Positions 12,051-24,342 of a stretch of DNA of 64,000 nucleotides are shown in pieces. How positions within the stretch are numbered: position 1 is the first letter of the stretch; every line of letters begins with the position of its first letter. Origin of the DNA: Dermanyssus gallinae (taxonomy: Eukaryota > Arthropoda > Arachnida > Mesostigmata > Dermanyssidae); assembly GCA_003439945.1 (NCBI GenBank), contig QVRM01006018.1, positions 746,001-810,000 on the forward strand. The letters run 5' to 3'. The position numbers and the translations under genes are program-made. The notes under the pieces are model-generated. The model did not search any database. It was not told the DNA's origin and worked only from the letters and a program-made list of their open reading frames with translations.

Positions 12051-12142
12051 CTTGTTGTTACTGTTGTTGTTGTTGTTGTTGTTGCTGTTGTTGTTGTTGC
12101 TGTTGTTGTTGCTGTTGTTGTTGCTGTTGTTGTTGTTGCTGC
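12051..12142 (+). repeat. (TTG)n array with regular CTG interruptions
   Basis: TTG blocks of two to five units separated by single CTG units. It reads as poly-Leu, poly-Cys or poly-Val. Confidence 0.9.
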
Positions 12143-12601
12143 GATTGTCGGTATCGTCACCATCTTCGTCCTTCTTGTTATTATTGTCGTTGTAGATGTG
12201 TCGCTACTTTAGCAGACCGTCGCCATGCTGTCCAAGATCCTCTTCTCCTGAAACCCATCTTCAACTGCGTGCTCTCAGAGATTTTGCTCAACGGTATCGG
12301 CTTGATTCTTGATGCTGCTTATTCGCCGCTCGCACTGCTCACGCTAGATGGATGTTAGCCTAAACCAACGGGCAGACCGATTAGGCGATCAATCGACAAC
12401 GACGACGCATGTGTGCCCACTTTCTGTCTCTCGTTTCGTCTTCTTTTTCCATCATCTTCTATTAGGCTATAAAAGCAGAGTCAGCTGCTAAGTTCGTTGT
12501 ACGCGGGTGGATTTACTTATTGGGTCGGAAATCGAGCGTTCGCGTCCAAATTGAAACTGTCAGACGATGTTTGGTGACCTGGCCGTGCTGTGCTGGTAAG
12601 T

Positions 12602-12697
12602 ACAACAACAACAACATGAACAACGTAAACAACATGAACAACAACAACAACATGAACAGCGACAACAACAACAACAACAACAACAACATGAACAGCG

Positions 12698-12730
<33 letters not shown>

Positions 12731-12834
12731 TGAAAAACGTAAACAACATGAACAACGACAACAACATGAACAACGACAACAACATGAACAGCGACAACAA
12801 CAACAACATGAACAACGACAACAACAACAACACC
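12602..12834 (+). repeat. CAACAACATGAA-type minisatellite
   Basis: A tandem higher-order repeat. CAA blocks are punctuated by ATGAACAGCGA, ATGAACAACGA or ATGAAC(A)ACGTA units about every 12-45 bp. Every plus-strand frame is open across it (for example poly-Asn with regular Met, Ser and Asp). The 211-codon plus-strand and 206-codon minus-strand frames that cross it both run on into SINE copy A1, so I treat them as artefacts. Confidence 0.9.
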
Positions 12835-12961
12835 AACGTAACTTGCACTATTAAAGCCGCAATTAAAAACGACAGCAGCAGCAGCAGCAACAACGACAAC
12901 AACAAGTCACAACCACTTAGAGGCCATGACGCGAGCCAGAATCGACATGGAAAGCAGACGT

Positions 12962-13150
12962 TACTTTTTTTCGGGCTGATTCTCAGCCTACAATTGACGT
13001 CGACGGAACCGTTCTCGCATTGCTTCATAAGACGGACCCCAATAAATACAAATGTGCAATGGTGGGAATCGAACCCGTGCTGCACCCTTGTGTCTCCTCG
13101 GTCGCCCAAGACGCACACGAATGCACCCACCACACCACCACGGGACTCGC
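12962..13150 (-). mobile_element. SINE family A, copy A1
   Basis: A tRNA-derived SINE on the minus strand. A box-like sequence (GGTGGTGTGGTGGG, complement of about 13126-13141) is followed by a B box GGGTTCGATTCC (complement of 13065-13076). After the B box comes a body shared with copies A2-A4, containing a GGGTCCGTCTTA block and GAAGCAATGC. Near the 3' end is a perfect stem-loop GGCTGA-GAA-TCAGCC, then CGAAAAAAAG. The A and B boxes are the internal RNA polymerase III promoter (established for tRNA SINEs). A CAA minisatellite lies on one side and a CAA array on the other. Confidence 0.85.
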
Positions 13151-13279
13151 CATGAAAGCATCCGAGGCTGTTCTCAAAAGCTGCGCACTGGGTTAATCGT
13201 TACGATTAAACTTCGTCGAAATTGTCTTGTTGTCGTTGCGATCATAATCACCGTTCTCCTCGATGCTGTTATTGTTGAT

Positions 13280-13446
13280 AACAAGAGCAACAAGAGCAAC
13301 AACAACAACAACAACGACAACACCAACAACACCAACAACAACAACAACAACAACACCAACAACACCAACAACAACAACACCACCAACAACACCAACAACA
13401 CTAACAACACCAACAATAACAACAACAACGACAACAACAACAACTT
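13280..13446 (+). repeat. (CAA/CAC)n array
   Basis: CAACACCAACAA-type tandem repeat, about 165 bp. It gives a 260-codon open frame on the plus strand that is poly-Asn/Thr and also crosses SINE A1, so it is not a gene. Confidence 0.9.
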
Positions 13447-14169
13447 TTGTTGTTGCTCTTCTTGTACAATATGTCAAAACGTTGTCCCGAGATCGGTCGT
13501 AGTTTTCGTCGTCATCGTTCCCGCTGTGGTCACTATGGCAGACACCAGTAGGCATATCTTGATTGGAAATAAGCAAAACAATAAGAAAACCAAGCGAAAT
13601 AGGTTATGCCAGCCAATAATAGGCAACGCCGAACAAGCGAAATGGGGAGCGCGAGAGGTATTAGCCCTTAACGACCGTCGCCATTGTGCTCATTGCACCG
13701 CACATTCAACGACTAAACGCAGAGATATCTTATGGTCCAGCTTTTCGTGCTATAATATTTCCTTATACAATTTTCTGAGGATTCGACACGGTTATGTATC
13801 GACCTCCGCGAACTTCGCACATAATTGGTGGTAGTCAACAGTTTCTCCTTACAGGTTTTTCGCATATAAAATTGCGATTTAAAGCTCGCCTGCAGTCGTC
13901 ACAGTTTCGCTCCAATGATAGTTCAATCAATAAAAGCCTTCTATTTTTTTTTACTTAGTTACAGTTTTTTTGGTTTGGTTTAATTAGTTACAGTTTAGCC
14001 TTCAACTCATTTCTTCTGCACTCTTTGGACGACAGTGACAAATTTCGACTAAAGAATGCAGACTCTTACACTGGGAGTCGCAGGTTTAATCCCGGCGCAT
14101 GTCCATTTTGAAGCGAAAGTTCTTCAAGTTTGCAGAGTTGGGTTAAAGATAGTATAACTTCTGATAATG

Positions 14170-16350
14170 ATCATCATCATTATTATCATAAGCATTAGTA
14201 TTCAACGTCTGATTCGTCGTTGTGCTTCCGTATTTTGTTTACTTTCTACGGCTGTCTTAACAATTAGGTACGCACAATATATCTTGGTGCTTGCTGCAAC
14301 CACTCCTCTATAATCCGGCAACAGCCGTTATGCCGTTTATGTTTATTCGTTGTTTTCCACGCTTTTACCTCTACGCCACTACAATTACTGTTTATACTTT
14401 TGCTTTTATTATTATTACTGATGTTGCTAGTGCGGACTCCATTATGTTTATCATGAATAAATCTGTTTCGTGCTTGTTAAGCTCGTAGCAGGAAGGCAAG
14501 CCTTTCGCGTAATTTTTCGTGGCCACTTTGTATGCCCCACCTTCACTATTGGGGACTTATATGGACGGCCGAATAGACGGCTGCGTAGGGATGATAGGTG
14601 AGGGTATGCATCACCCCAGCTCTGCGTTATGGTGGCAGTAATTGTTAATGTTATTATTATTATTATTCATATTATTCGTACCATCATTTGGTGTGCTTTT
14701 TCGTATCACTGTTGTTGTTGGTGTTGTGGTTGTTGTTGTTCTTGCTATCCATGCGGTTTCTACCAAATCTATATATAGCTTCGTCCATCGTGTTTCGTGT
14801 TTGAGCCAATAGACGTACTTACTTGACGTATCTTACTGTGCTTCTGTTATGGCAGCTCCCGGACACTATTTAATACTAGCTCGTATTTATTCAGCCTTTC
14901 TACCTTAGCTCTAACTAACGTGCAGAATCAGTTATGAGCCAGAGTTATTACTAGCCTTTGCAAAAATGCATTACTATGTTTCTTCCTCATCTTGCTAGAT
15001 AATTATTGCCCTATTATTGATTTATCTCCTGTTTTATTCTTTACTATAACAAGGCAACTATTTATGATACCACTGTTCGTACTTCTCTCGTGGTTGTACG
15101 AATATACTAGGTCCACCACAGATGTTGTTATCATGTCTATACCACGACTTCGGCCGCAGCGACATTTACTATTGCATTTACGGAACTAACGCATACATCG
15201 CGTAACTATATACAGGGCAAGCTCGCTTTGATTTCCAGGCCTTCCAGGCAGCTTCAGTTTTTCGTATGGTCGTTGTCGTTGTTGTTGCTTCCGTTTCTGC
15301 CATGAGTATAGACGTCATCACCAGGAGATAGGTTTGACTAACGAGCTATTGTGACCAATGACTGTCTTCGACCGACAACTGGGCTGAACTGGAGCCGACC
15401 GAAACTCTGCTCCACGGCCACACTAACCACTAGATCCGGCCATAGAAGCCGCGAAAACGTTGCATCAACAGGAGGACCCGGGCTGGCGTTGAGCCTGCCG
15501 CCGATACAGACAGACGAAATCCTCCTTCCCATCAGTCGCCCGTATGAGGTAGTCCCGTAGTCCAGTCCACAAAACCGCGCAGAAGCACGTCAGATTCGAT
15601 GCTCCGACAATGCCGACACAACGCTCAATACGCTCGAAGCCTAACTGAGGCCGCAAGGCTCTGATTAATCAGGCGACAAGACATGGCAAAGCACGAGAAA
15701 ACGCTCGCAAGACGTTTGACTGCATACTGAGCTGTGCAATCTGCCTGCCAAGTCTGCCATCCATATATGAACCGTGATGAATCGTACTTAAGAACACAAC
15801 AAGGGAGGAACAAGACACTATACATTGTTTGCCCTCGTGACAGTAGTACAATCGCAACGATATGCTCATTGTTATTATAGATGCGGTTGTTGTTGTTGTC
15901 GTCGTTTTCGTCGCTTTCGTTTGCTTTACTGCTGCTGTTGTTGTTGTTGCTATTATAGACTATAGATGCTACTGCCAGACAATAATAAGAACAAGAAATC
16001 ATGCCCGGCTACAGGCCGATTAGCTCGGTAATGATGCTGGCTGCGGAAATGCCACTTGACAAAGCATCTACGGCATAATCATGTCACCCAACGCCCAGCG
16101 ATTACTCGGAATCGCTAATAAACGATTAGCCCACCAAAGTGAATGCATAGACCGATCGTGGCCGGCAAGTCCAGCACAATAAAAGCAATCTTTGTCATAT
16201 ACGATATGCGGGCTCGGCCGTCGGTTCTTTAGACGCCACTTCCAATTGTGCACACATGAATTTGTTCGTCTCGCACATCTCCAACTTCAGCTCCAACGTC
16301 ATACTTTTGACCGAACATGTACATTTCCAGAGCGAATATATATATAAGAA
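14170..16350. other. No recognisable gene; scattered TTG and ATT patches
   Basis: Mostly unique sequence with short ATT (about 14651-14667) and TTG (about 14710-14740 and 15885-15955) runs. No open frame shows a recognisable domain. Confidence 0.5.
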
Positions 16351-16354
16351 TGAC

Positions 16355-16380
16355 TTGCTGCCGAATTAACTCATTTATGA

Positions 16381-16411
<31 letters not shown>

Positions 16412-16432
16412 AGTAAGTTCATACGGCAGCAA
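16355..16432. repeat. Inverted repeat around a (TA)n loop
   Basis: The left arm starts TTGCTGCCG (16355) and the right arm ends CGGCAGCAA (16432). The outer nine bases are perfectly complementary and the rest of the roughly 25-bp arms is imperfect. A TA array (16379-16407) occupies the centre, as in the fold-back at 10.9 kb. Confidence 0.7.
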
Positions 16433-17063
16433 TAGCAAACTACCCTTTACCCATAACCAACTAAATAGGTTGAATAGAATGAATAAGTGATATGCTGTGA
16501 CCGGTCAGTACTTGTTACTTTAAAAGCCTCCGCTTGGTGGCGGCCAGTTTCAACGCCCTCTATTGTCCCTACATTGAATCGGCGCATACAGGTATTGCAT
16601 GTATCAATGTGTGCGCATGCGCGTATCACATATATATAATAGAACAGTCTTTGCAAGGCAACCCAAAACCCGACAGGGGCTTCGGTAAATTGCACACTGT
16701 CATTCAGCTACGTTTGAGCCGTAGGGTCCATGACAGTGAGAAACCTGCTCATTTGCCAGTTAAATATATATAGAGAGAGAGATAAGTATATATTTGCAAA
16801 TATATGCAAACTTTGTATATGTATATGCATGGTATGAAGTACGGCGAATCAGTTCTTACTGAACGCATATCTAGGCGATAGCACTGTGTTGTTTTGTGAG
16901 TGAAAGTGAACAGTGGCACTTACAAAGCCAATCTGCATATGCTTTTTCACTCGCACAATAAAAACGGAATGCAATTGTCTTGGTGGCGAAAGTTCGTGCT
17001 GTCTACGGGCCTCAAACTGTATGTAATTTGCTTTAAGAAATGAACAGAACTTTCAGAATGACT

Positions 17064-17065
<2 letters not shown>

Positions 17066-17111
<46 letters not shown>
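17066..17111. repeat. (TA)n array
   Basis: About 46 bp of uninterrupted TA. Confidence 0.95.
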
Positions 17112-17113
<2 letters not shown>

Positions 17114-17385
17114 TGTTGATTCAGTAAGTACCGGGACTACTTCGAAACAAAGCACTCAATGATGTCATAAACATTTTATGAAATATAGTTTTCAACATAG
17201 ATTTCTTACGTCGCCACATTCTCGCGGAACTGGTTGTAGAGGCCGTAGAAAGCCTTAGAAAAATGTGTTAGTGGGATACTGTTAAGAACCGGTATCATAT
17301 TTGCTTAAAACTTAAACTTTTTAAATTTAATGGGGGTGGAATGGTAATGCATCACCTCTATTCATTGAGACATCTGTGCTCCCCG

Positions 17386-17545
17386 TTTTTTTTCGATCAT
17401 GGTCGATTTTTAGCCCACTCCGGCATTCACCTTGTTTAAATTGGGAACCATGAAAACCAATTTAGGAGTGGCCGGTCTGGGTCTCGAGCCCAGGTCTCCC
17501 GAATGCAAGGCCAAGGCGTTTGCCACTAAGCCATCATGCTCGGTA
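17386..17545 (-). mobile_element. SINE family B, copy B1
   Basis: A tRNA-derived SINE on the minus strand. It starts TACCGAGCATGATGGCTTAG (A box within GATGGCTTAGTGG, complement of about 17522-17536). The B box is GGGCTCGAGACCC (complement of about 17480-17492). The body then shares ACCGGCCACTC..AAATTGG..CATGGTT..CCAATTT and GCCGGAGTGG with copy B3. The AAATTGG/CCAATTT pair can form a 7-bp stem. The element ends at a run of eight A on its own strand (T at 17386-17393). It is the most complete family-B copy here. Confidence 0.85.
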
Positions 17546-17549
17546 AGTC

Positions 17550-18630
17550 AAAGCCACGTTTTCAAAAAAATCCTCCTAAGGGCACATTGAGCTTGGGAAA
17601 GAGCAATAACTCCACTAGGGCCAAGTCTGGCAAATATCGGCTTAATAGAAGGCTGTGACCCCTTCTTTTGTTTCTAAATAATTTCTAACCAACACAGTCA
17701 GACCGTGCTTTCCTGAAAATGATTTAGTTAGCCCCCTGTTTTGACCAAAAACTGATGGACAAGAAAGCTTGTGTGAGCCGACGCATTATTAATCGGCAGT
17801 GTTCTATAAGAGCAATGTCAATTCTCGCACCTGGATTTCACCTTGAATTTAGAGGCCGGCATTTTCTCGTGGCGGCTATCTGCAGACTGTTTGCCACTCG
17901 GCCGCTTGTCTCTCGTCGACGGATCACTTCGGAAACACCATGTTTTATAACCTGTGATGATGTTCAACAAATCCTCGGCTATCTCAACGAAGTTCAAAAA
18001 TAATTTAATATTAAACTTGATTACGGCACGTTACTACTTGTTTCACAATTTAAAGTGAACATAAAAAATAACGCCTGAGTAATTTATTATTTAATTTTAG
18101 GCTTACAAAGTAATTGTTACACGTTAAAGAACGGGTAAACCCAATAAAGTATCCGTTCTTCAGATACGTACCAGTAGCTTAGAGTCTAAGTCGGAGACGG
18201 ACATTTCTGTCATGGTAATGAAAAGTCAAGCGCGGTAGCTTCAACGAATGAGAAAAGCCCCAATGGGTTTAAAACAACAAGCGATGTGTGTGTGCGTTTG
18301 TGTTCCCAATTAGGAGTAAATGTGAAGTTTTGCTGGCTGATCAATAAGTGCATAGAAAGAAAGGCGAAAATAGAAAGACGTTTTTCCGTCCGGTCAAGTA
18401 TTTAGCTGTCAATCATACGAAAATTACTGGGAATTCCCACTAAGTTAATCTTATAGCTAATGACACAGCTTTAAGTTTGAAACCTGCCCAAGAAAGGCGG
18501 GTACAAATAAAATGTTTTATATTTAACAGTATATCCAGTTACACCTTAGCTATCAAAAGATATATCTGCATACGTAAAATTCACGTAAATAAAATTGTGC
18601 GGAATTGGTTTTTGCCTACATATTTCTGTA
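17550..18630. other. No recognisable gene
   Basis: AT-rich unique sequence. The plus-strand frame at 17755-18003 (82 codons) has no motif I recognise. Confidence 0.45.
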
Positions 18631-18639
18631 TGCAATTTT

Positions 18640-19065
18640 TCCACCAAATGGACGGCTAGGACACTTATTTCGTGTAATCGAAAAGCGTTCACATCAAAAG
18701 TAATTATGAATCCAGCTTTTGACGTGTTCCGCATTCTTTTTTCAAATTAGATTTTTTGTATTAGCCAAATTGCTCATGTTTCCATTGTACAAGGCGAAAA
18801 AGCTTTTCTTCTGCCTGATACGCACATATTGCATACAGATAAAATCTCACGCAGATTGTTTGACGACGACCTTGTCAAATGTTCACTCGGGACGAATGGG
18901 ACAACGACACAATGAGACACGCACCGAAGAATGCTTACCTGAAAACGAGAGCAAAATAGCAGTACAAATTGTCAGCATGCCCATTCTTTGTATATGTACA
19001 TAGAGATGAATTTGAACTTAAACGAAAGGACACCTACTTTAATATACACCAAAGTATGTATCGCT
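18640..19065 (-). repeat. Dispersed repeat C, copy C1
   Basis: This segment aligns by eye with 47330-47830. Shared blocks are a TCGAAAAGCG..ACA..AAGTAATTAT stretch near 18680-18710, a CGAAGAATGCTTACCTGAAA block (18925-18944; 19 of 20 bases match C2), the AGAGCAAAAT..ATTACAA-like stretch after it, and TTTAATATAC near 19040. Copy C2 is about 75 bp longer. I see no coding similarity. On the minus strand the block at 18933-18956 reads as a pyrimidine tract, CAG, then GTAAGC. The family is unknown and the strand was chosen only because of that motif. Confidence 0.7.
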
Positions 19066-20399
19066 TCTATTCGATATTCGTCTTGTATCGCTTGTATTCG
19101 ATATCAACATACCGAAATGACTTATTTATGTGTTGTTACACGCCGTAAGCTTCTTATTCTTCGCCTCGTTAGGCGACGTAAAGCTATCTAGAGTGTTTGA
19201 ACTTTCCACTGCGACCTTTGCATCGCACGCTCGACCACGATGTCGGACTAGCTATGCTGCATAAATGCTGCTGTAGACACACCCTATAAAGCGACAAGTT
19301 GAGTTTCTCTCAGCGAGTGAAGTAATTGATTACGTTGAGTTCAAATGAAAAGATACTAGACGACACTGTAGGCGTAATTAAAGCCTCCCTCTATTAAAAA
19401 TAATAATCACCCGAGGGCCAAGCACAATTATCACAGTCTTTCATGAGCCGAAGGATTCATTGTTCCCAGAATTCCTGCGGCCGTGAACGCCGTGACGTCC
19501 TCACACGCACTGTCGCGTCATTTAAGCGAGACACAACTGCCTGCTTCTCTTTCGCCCGTTTCATTTGGATCAACCTCAAAGGATCAAATGAGGCTTTTTT
19601 GAGGTACATCCAGAAGTACATAATTTTTTTTCTGTAAATGATTCGATATATAGCGGTAAACTGACGCTGTTCATGCCCAATATTCGAATAACAAGCGTAC
19701 CGCGGATTATCATTCAGTCGCGGCCAACTACTGTGTCGAAAAGTCAAGCGACACGGATGCCCTCGTAAATTAATTTGAAACGAATTTCAACGCTCAACGC
19801 TAACCAACCATGACGAGTCTCCGTTTTGCCGGGGACTTGCATTTTGCACACATGTTAAATAGAAAAGCCAGGCTAGCCTATCATTCTCAATGATCCACAA
19901 TGAAGAATGAAGCCACCAAGGATACAGGTGCTTGATGACTTGTCTATTCGCTCATATGCATAGGGAAAAGTTTAAAGTGTACCATTCCGGACCGTCGTAA
20001 CTGCTCTTCTGAACGAAGCAGACAGGCAGACAGACAGATGGGTGATGACCGCATAACAGCTGGTCGCGGGCGCTTGCGAGCACTCATTGAGGAAAATCCA
20101 CCCGCTGAATACCAACTCTATGGAGCAACAGCGGCTACGGCAGCAGCAGCAAATCACCCCTTGCCAATGAACCCGTGGGGTTGTTATGGCTATGTCGACA
20201 GGCGTCCGCCCGCCCGCCCGACCGCCCGCGTTTCCTGCATCGCCATCGTCGTCGTCGTCGTCGTCGTCGGTGGGATCGTAGCTTGGGTTCCGCACTGTGC
20301 TCCTCCGGACGTCTTCATTTGCCACCCGGGTCGATCCCCCGCAAGTGTCGTTACGGCAGGGCGACCCGATCCCGCGTCCGCCATCCGCAACTTTGTTGA

Positions 20400-21040
20400 A
20401 TAGTGATAATGATGATGATGGTGCTGCTGCCGCTATTGATAACGATTATGATGCTGATGATGATGATGATGATGGTGGTGTTGGTGCTGTTGATGGTGAT
20501 GTTAATGATAGTACTGCTCCTGTTGATGGCGCAGGTACCAGTGCTGTTTGTTGATGGTGGTATTGCCTTCGATGGTGTTGATGGTGATGATCATACAGAT
20601 GGCGATGATGGTGATGATGGTAATGCTGTCGATGGCGATGATGGTAGTACTGTCGATGTGATGACGGCAATGCTGTCGATGGTGTCGACGGCATTGCGGT
20701 CGATGGTTATGATAGTTATACTAATAAGATGGTCATTGCGGTATTACTGTCGATGGTGATGGTGGTAATGCTGTCAACAGTATCAATGGTATTGCTGTTA
20801 TTGGTGATGTTGTCGATGGTGATATCCTTAATGGTATAGGTTCTAATGCTGTTGACAGTGCAGATGCTAGTGCTGTTGAAGGTTTGGGTACAAGTGCTAT
20901 CGATATGTTATGGACGATGACGGTGAGCTGTTATTGTTGGAGCTGGTGTTGCCGATGGTGCTGATGTTGTTGTTGGTGTTGGCACTGTTATCGCTGGAGC
21001 TGGTGCTCTAGTGTTGATGGTGCAGATGCTGTGGATGGTG
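20400..21040 (+). repeat. Cryptic GAT/GGT/TGCTGT repeat region
   Basis: About 640 bp dominated by GATGATGGT, GATGGTGTT, GATGGCGAT and AATGCTGTCGATGG motifs that drift in sequence without a fixed period. Asp/Gly/Val-rich or Met-rich frames result. Stops break each frame, so it reads as an eroded minisatellite and not as an exon. Confidence 0.7.
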
Positions 21041-21540
21041 ACGATGAAGGAGCTGAACGTGAGCTTGAGCATGCGACGTTGATCAATGGGCCGCCCCGCA
21101 GCGCACGCAGGTCCACTCCAATTTGCCCGTAGTCCATCCCCACCTCGGGCTCCACTGACGACGGCAACAACAGCAGCAGCGACGGCGGCGGTGAACCGCT
21201 CAACCACTGTTGAGGTTGGTTGACTGACCGACCGAGCGGCGTGCGTCCAGCGACTCGTCAAAACAGTCAGCTGGAATGGATGTGTTAACTAACGCGGACA
21301 TAGTCGTGGTCGTTGTCGCTTTTTCCTCGAGGAGGTGGTCTGCCCCACGAACCTATCTGTCTGTTTGTCTGCGGGGTTCGTCGGTCTGCTGCTCGGCCGG
21401 GGCAAGAAAACGAGGGGAGAGCCCTAAAAAAGGTCCGCCTGCCGGTCAGTGCCGGGGGGTCGCCAGGGCGAACAACGGCGAAGTCGAATGGAGACACCGG
21501 AGGGCCGATAGCTTGGCGGCAGTAAAGTTGACCGTATTCT

Positions 21541-22055
21541 TGTTTTTTGTTGTTGTTAATGCGGACGCTATTGTTGACATCGATGCTGATGTTGCTTTTG
21601 TTGTTGTTGCCGCTGAGTTACTCCTACTGCAGTTGTTGTTGTTGTTGCTGTTGTTGGGGGAACTGCTGCTGCTGCTGTTGTTGATACTTATGTCGTTTCC
21701 CCTCTCCTCCTTCTCCCTTCGCATCCACATCGTTGTCGTCTTTCCTAAGAGAAAACTCCATCCATCACAGTCGCACCGCTAAGGTTCGCCACATACTCCC
21801 CCTGATATATCGTATGGTAACGACACCGACGAGCCCGACGTTGATGAACCGCTCACCATTGACCCTTTGCTGAACTTGGCTTGTTGTGGCCAAGCAATAG
21901 TTGGAGCAGTGGTTGCAGTGGGGGCAGTTGTTGTTGTCGCTGTTGTTGTTGTTGTTGTTGCTGTTGTTGTTGTTGTTGCTGTTGTTGTTGGTGCTTCTAT
22001 TTTGGTTTTTGTTGTTGTTGCTGTTGTTGTTGTTGCTGTTGTTGTGTTTGCTCGC
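21541..22055 (+). repeat. TTG-rich repeats in two blocks
   Basis: The blocks are about 21541-21692 (TTG with CTG and TTA variants) and 21905-22055 (TTG with CTG variants). About 210 bp of mixed sequence lies between them. Minus-strand poly-Asn/Thr frames and plus-strand Val/Leu/Cys frames here are repeat artefacts. Confidence 0.85.
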
Positions 22056-22059
22056 CTTT

Positions 22060-23070
22060 GTACCGTGTCTAGCCAACTGCTGTTCGGTCCGGACGAAGAA
22101 ACACGCAGGCAGACACATTCATGGGTGCCCACACCGAGGGATTGACCAGTCGACGCGACAAACGCCCCTCTGTTGCTGCTAATTCTGCTGTTGTGGTCGC
22201 CGTCACGTGCCCGGACGCGCTTAATCTGTGCGATGCGCGATGTCATTCTGTCGCTGCGTTTCTCTGTACCACGACGATCTCCAGTAGACTGCTGTGGCAA
22301 TCGTCGAACGAAGCGTTCGTTCGCTTACTTATTATTATGCGTGCGTCCGCTATGGCGCATTTGGTGGCACGCAGAAGAAGAAAAAAGCTTAATAATGGGT
22401 AGGCTTCCTTCTTTTGCTGTCGTCTCCATTTCTAGACGTCTTTCCTCTTTTTCCAGAAAGAAATATGTGTCATCTCGACGGAACGCTTCCGTAACTTAAG
22501 AAAACCCGTGCGGTACAGTTGGCATACGTCTCTGTCCGAAGCGTCACGGCGACAGGTCATAGACGAAGGTGCTGTGCTGCAGAAGAAAAAGAAACGACAG
22601 AGCGGTTTTCAGAAGAAAAACTCTTGAGACCGTAGCCGTTATGTCGGTCCGACGACGGCTCTTGACGGTTGCTTAGAACGTGTTGTTGATGTTCTGTAGT
22701 TTGCTGTTCCGACGTTACACGAAGATTGCATGAAGTTTATGGTACCGGCATCTGTGCCCACCAAAGTCAGCTGTCACTAAGAATTTCACTCAATAATTAA
22801 CGATAGGCTGGCAGACAGAAAAGTTTTTTTGCTGTAGCCACGGGTGGTTGGAAGCCGAATTTTCATTCGGCAGAAGAGCTCGAGAAATTTCACGGGCATT
22901 TGTGCACCAATTAAACGATCTGATAGCTAATGCATTAGTGACTCCAAAAGAACAATTGATTTCTGTCAAACTTTCGAGTATAGGGTAACATAAGTGAATA
23001 ATATGAATAGTGAATATATGCCTGACTGTTTAAAAAATATTTGTGAATGTCAGAGGATGCCTTTTAAAAT
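22060..23070. other. No recognisable gene
   Basis: Unique-looking sequence, GC-richer at first and then AT-rich. A small GCCGAA/TTCGGC stem lies near 22854-22871. No domain is recognised in any frame. Confidence 0.45.
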
Positions 23071-23075
23071 AAATA

Positions 23076-23078
<3 letters not shown>

Positions 23079-23111
<33 letters not shown>
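23079..23111. repeat. (TA)n array
   Basis: About 33 bp of TA, then GTGTGTGTG. Confidence 0.9.
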
Positions 23112-23112
<1 letters not shown>

Positions 23113-23477
23113 GTGTGTGTGTACGGTTACTACGCTGTATGATCGATAATGGGACCACCCATCTACTTTGCCCTATTTTATTTTTATTACTTTTAGTTAC
23201 TATTACTATTGTTGCTGCTGCTGCTGCGACCTTTGTTATAGTTGTGGTCGTTATTCCTCTCCCTGTGTCTCTGTGTTTTTGAGGCAATCTTTACTCCGTT
23301 CTGATGATTGTTTGTTTTTAGTTGTTGCTCATGCTGTTTGTGACGTTGTAGCAAGTATGCCATTATGGTTGTCTGCGTTTCTTTCCCTTTTATTGCCTCA
23401 TCATCGCTACTTTTACGCCTTTATTTATGACTTCGCTTAGGTTTGAGCTAGAACGTTTGCAATAGACCAAGTTGTTG

Positions 23478-23530
23478 TGGTAATGTTGTTGTTGTTGTTG
23501 TTGTTGTTGTTGGTGGTGTTATTATTGTTG
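23478..23530 (+). repeat. (TTG)n array
   Basis: TTG run followed by GGTGGTGTTATTATTG. Confidence 0.85.
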
Positions 23531-23856
23531 TTTTCGTCGTAATTCTTACTCATACCCCTCCTACCAACATATCATTATATGCCACTCGATAGGGATTGTT
23601 TTGTCGCTAGTTGCTTGTTTGCGAACTCTAGTGAGGTTGCTTTTCCTTCATTGCCCGCTATTCACTGTCCACCCCGCGCTGTGTTTTTTTTTTCTTACGT
23701 TGTCATGTCATCGCGCGTCGATCGGCTGCTTGGACAGCCACGATTATTACACTATCATTTATTTATTGAAAAACGAAGTATGCACACTTGTTGCTGCTGC
23801 TTGTTGATTTTATTTCGGCTGTTGTCGCTATTGTTGGTTTATTAGTTATTGTCATC

Positions 23857-24036
23857 GAGCCCGGTGGCGCGGTGCCGTGCATTTGCCGTACGAAGGCTGG
23901 AGAAGACACATACATAGGTGCACGGTTTCAATCCCCGCCTCGTTGCACATTTGTATTTATGGGGTCTGTCTTACGTAGCAATGCAAAAGCAACTCCGCGG
24001 ACGCTAAATGTTGGCTAAGAGTCAGCCCGTAAAAGT
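23857..24036 (+). mobile_element. SINE family A, copy A3 (plus orientation)
   Basis: The same family as A1, A2 and A4 but on the plus strand. It has an A box-like GGTGGCGCGGTGCCG (about 23863) and a B box GGTTTCAATCCCC (23924-23936). The shared body follows (TTGCACATTTGTATTTATGG, then GGGTCTGTCTTACGTAGCAATGC). A terminal stem-like GGCTAAGAGTCAGCC lies near 24013-24029, then an A-rich tail. One stem base has changed (GGCTAA instead of GGCTGA). Opposite orientation to the other copies rules out a simple tandem duplication. Confidence 0.85.
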
Positions 24037-24342
24037 TTGGCTAAAATAATGTTTTTACCTCACGAATCTTAAGTTTAGTTAGTTAATGTCGTTTTTATCC
24101 CGCTCCTGTTGCTGCTGCTATGCTTGTTAATGTTGTTTGTGCTGTAATAGCAGCACATGTTGTTATAATGTCGTAACTTCAGTTAAAGTTATTGTTGTTG
24201 CTTTCGTCAATATTTTTATCGTTGTTGTTGTATTGGTGTTGATTTTGATGACGCGGTTCGCATTTATCCTAAATTTTAATACATTTATTTGTAATGAAGG
24301 ATGGACAGGTACCATATACTTTATTGTGAGATCTGTGGTCAC

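Noticed and set aside
13052..13834. 260-codon plus-strand frame
   Set aside because: It runs through SINE A1 and a CAA array; the centre is poly-Asn/Thr from the repeat.
14060..14110. tRNA B box-like GGTTTAATCCCGGC
   Set aside because: No matching A box at tRNA spacing and no body shared with SINE A or B; perhaps an old SINE head, too weak to call.
20038..20403. 121-codon plus-strand frame in CG-rich DNA
   Set aside because: Its Val run comes from a (GTC)n repeat; no homology recognised. Needs RNA evidence before being called.
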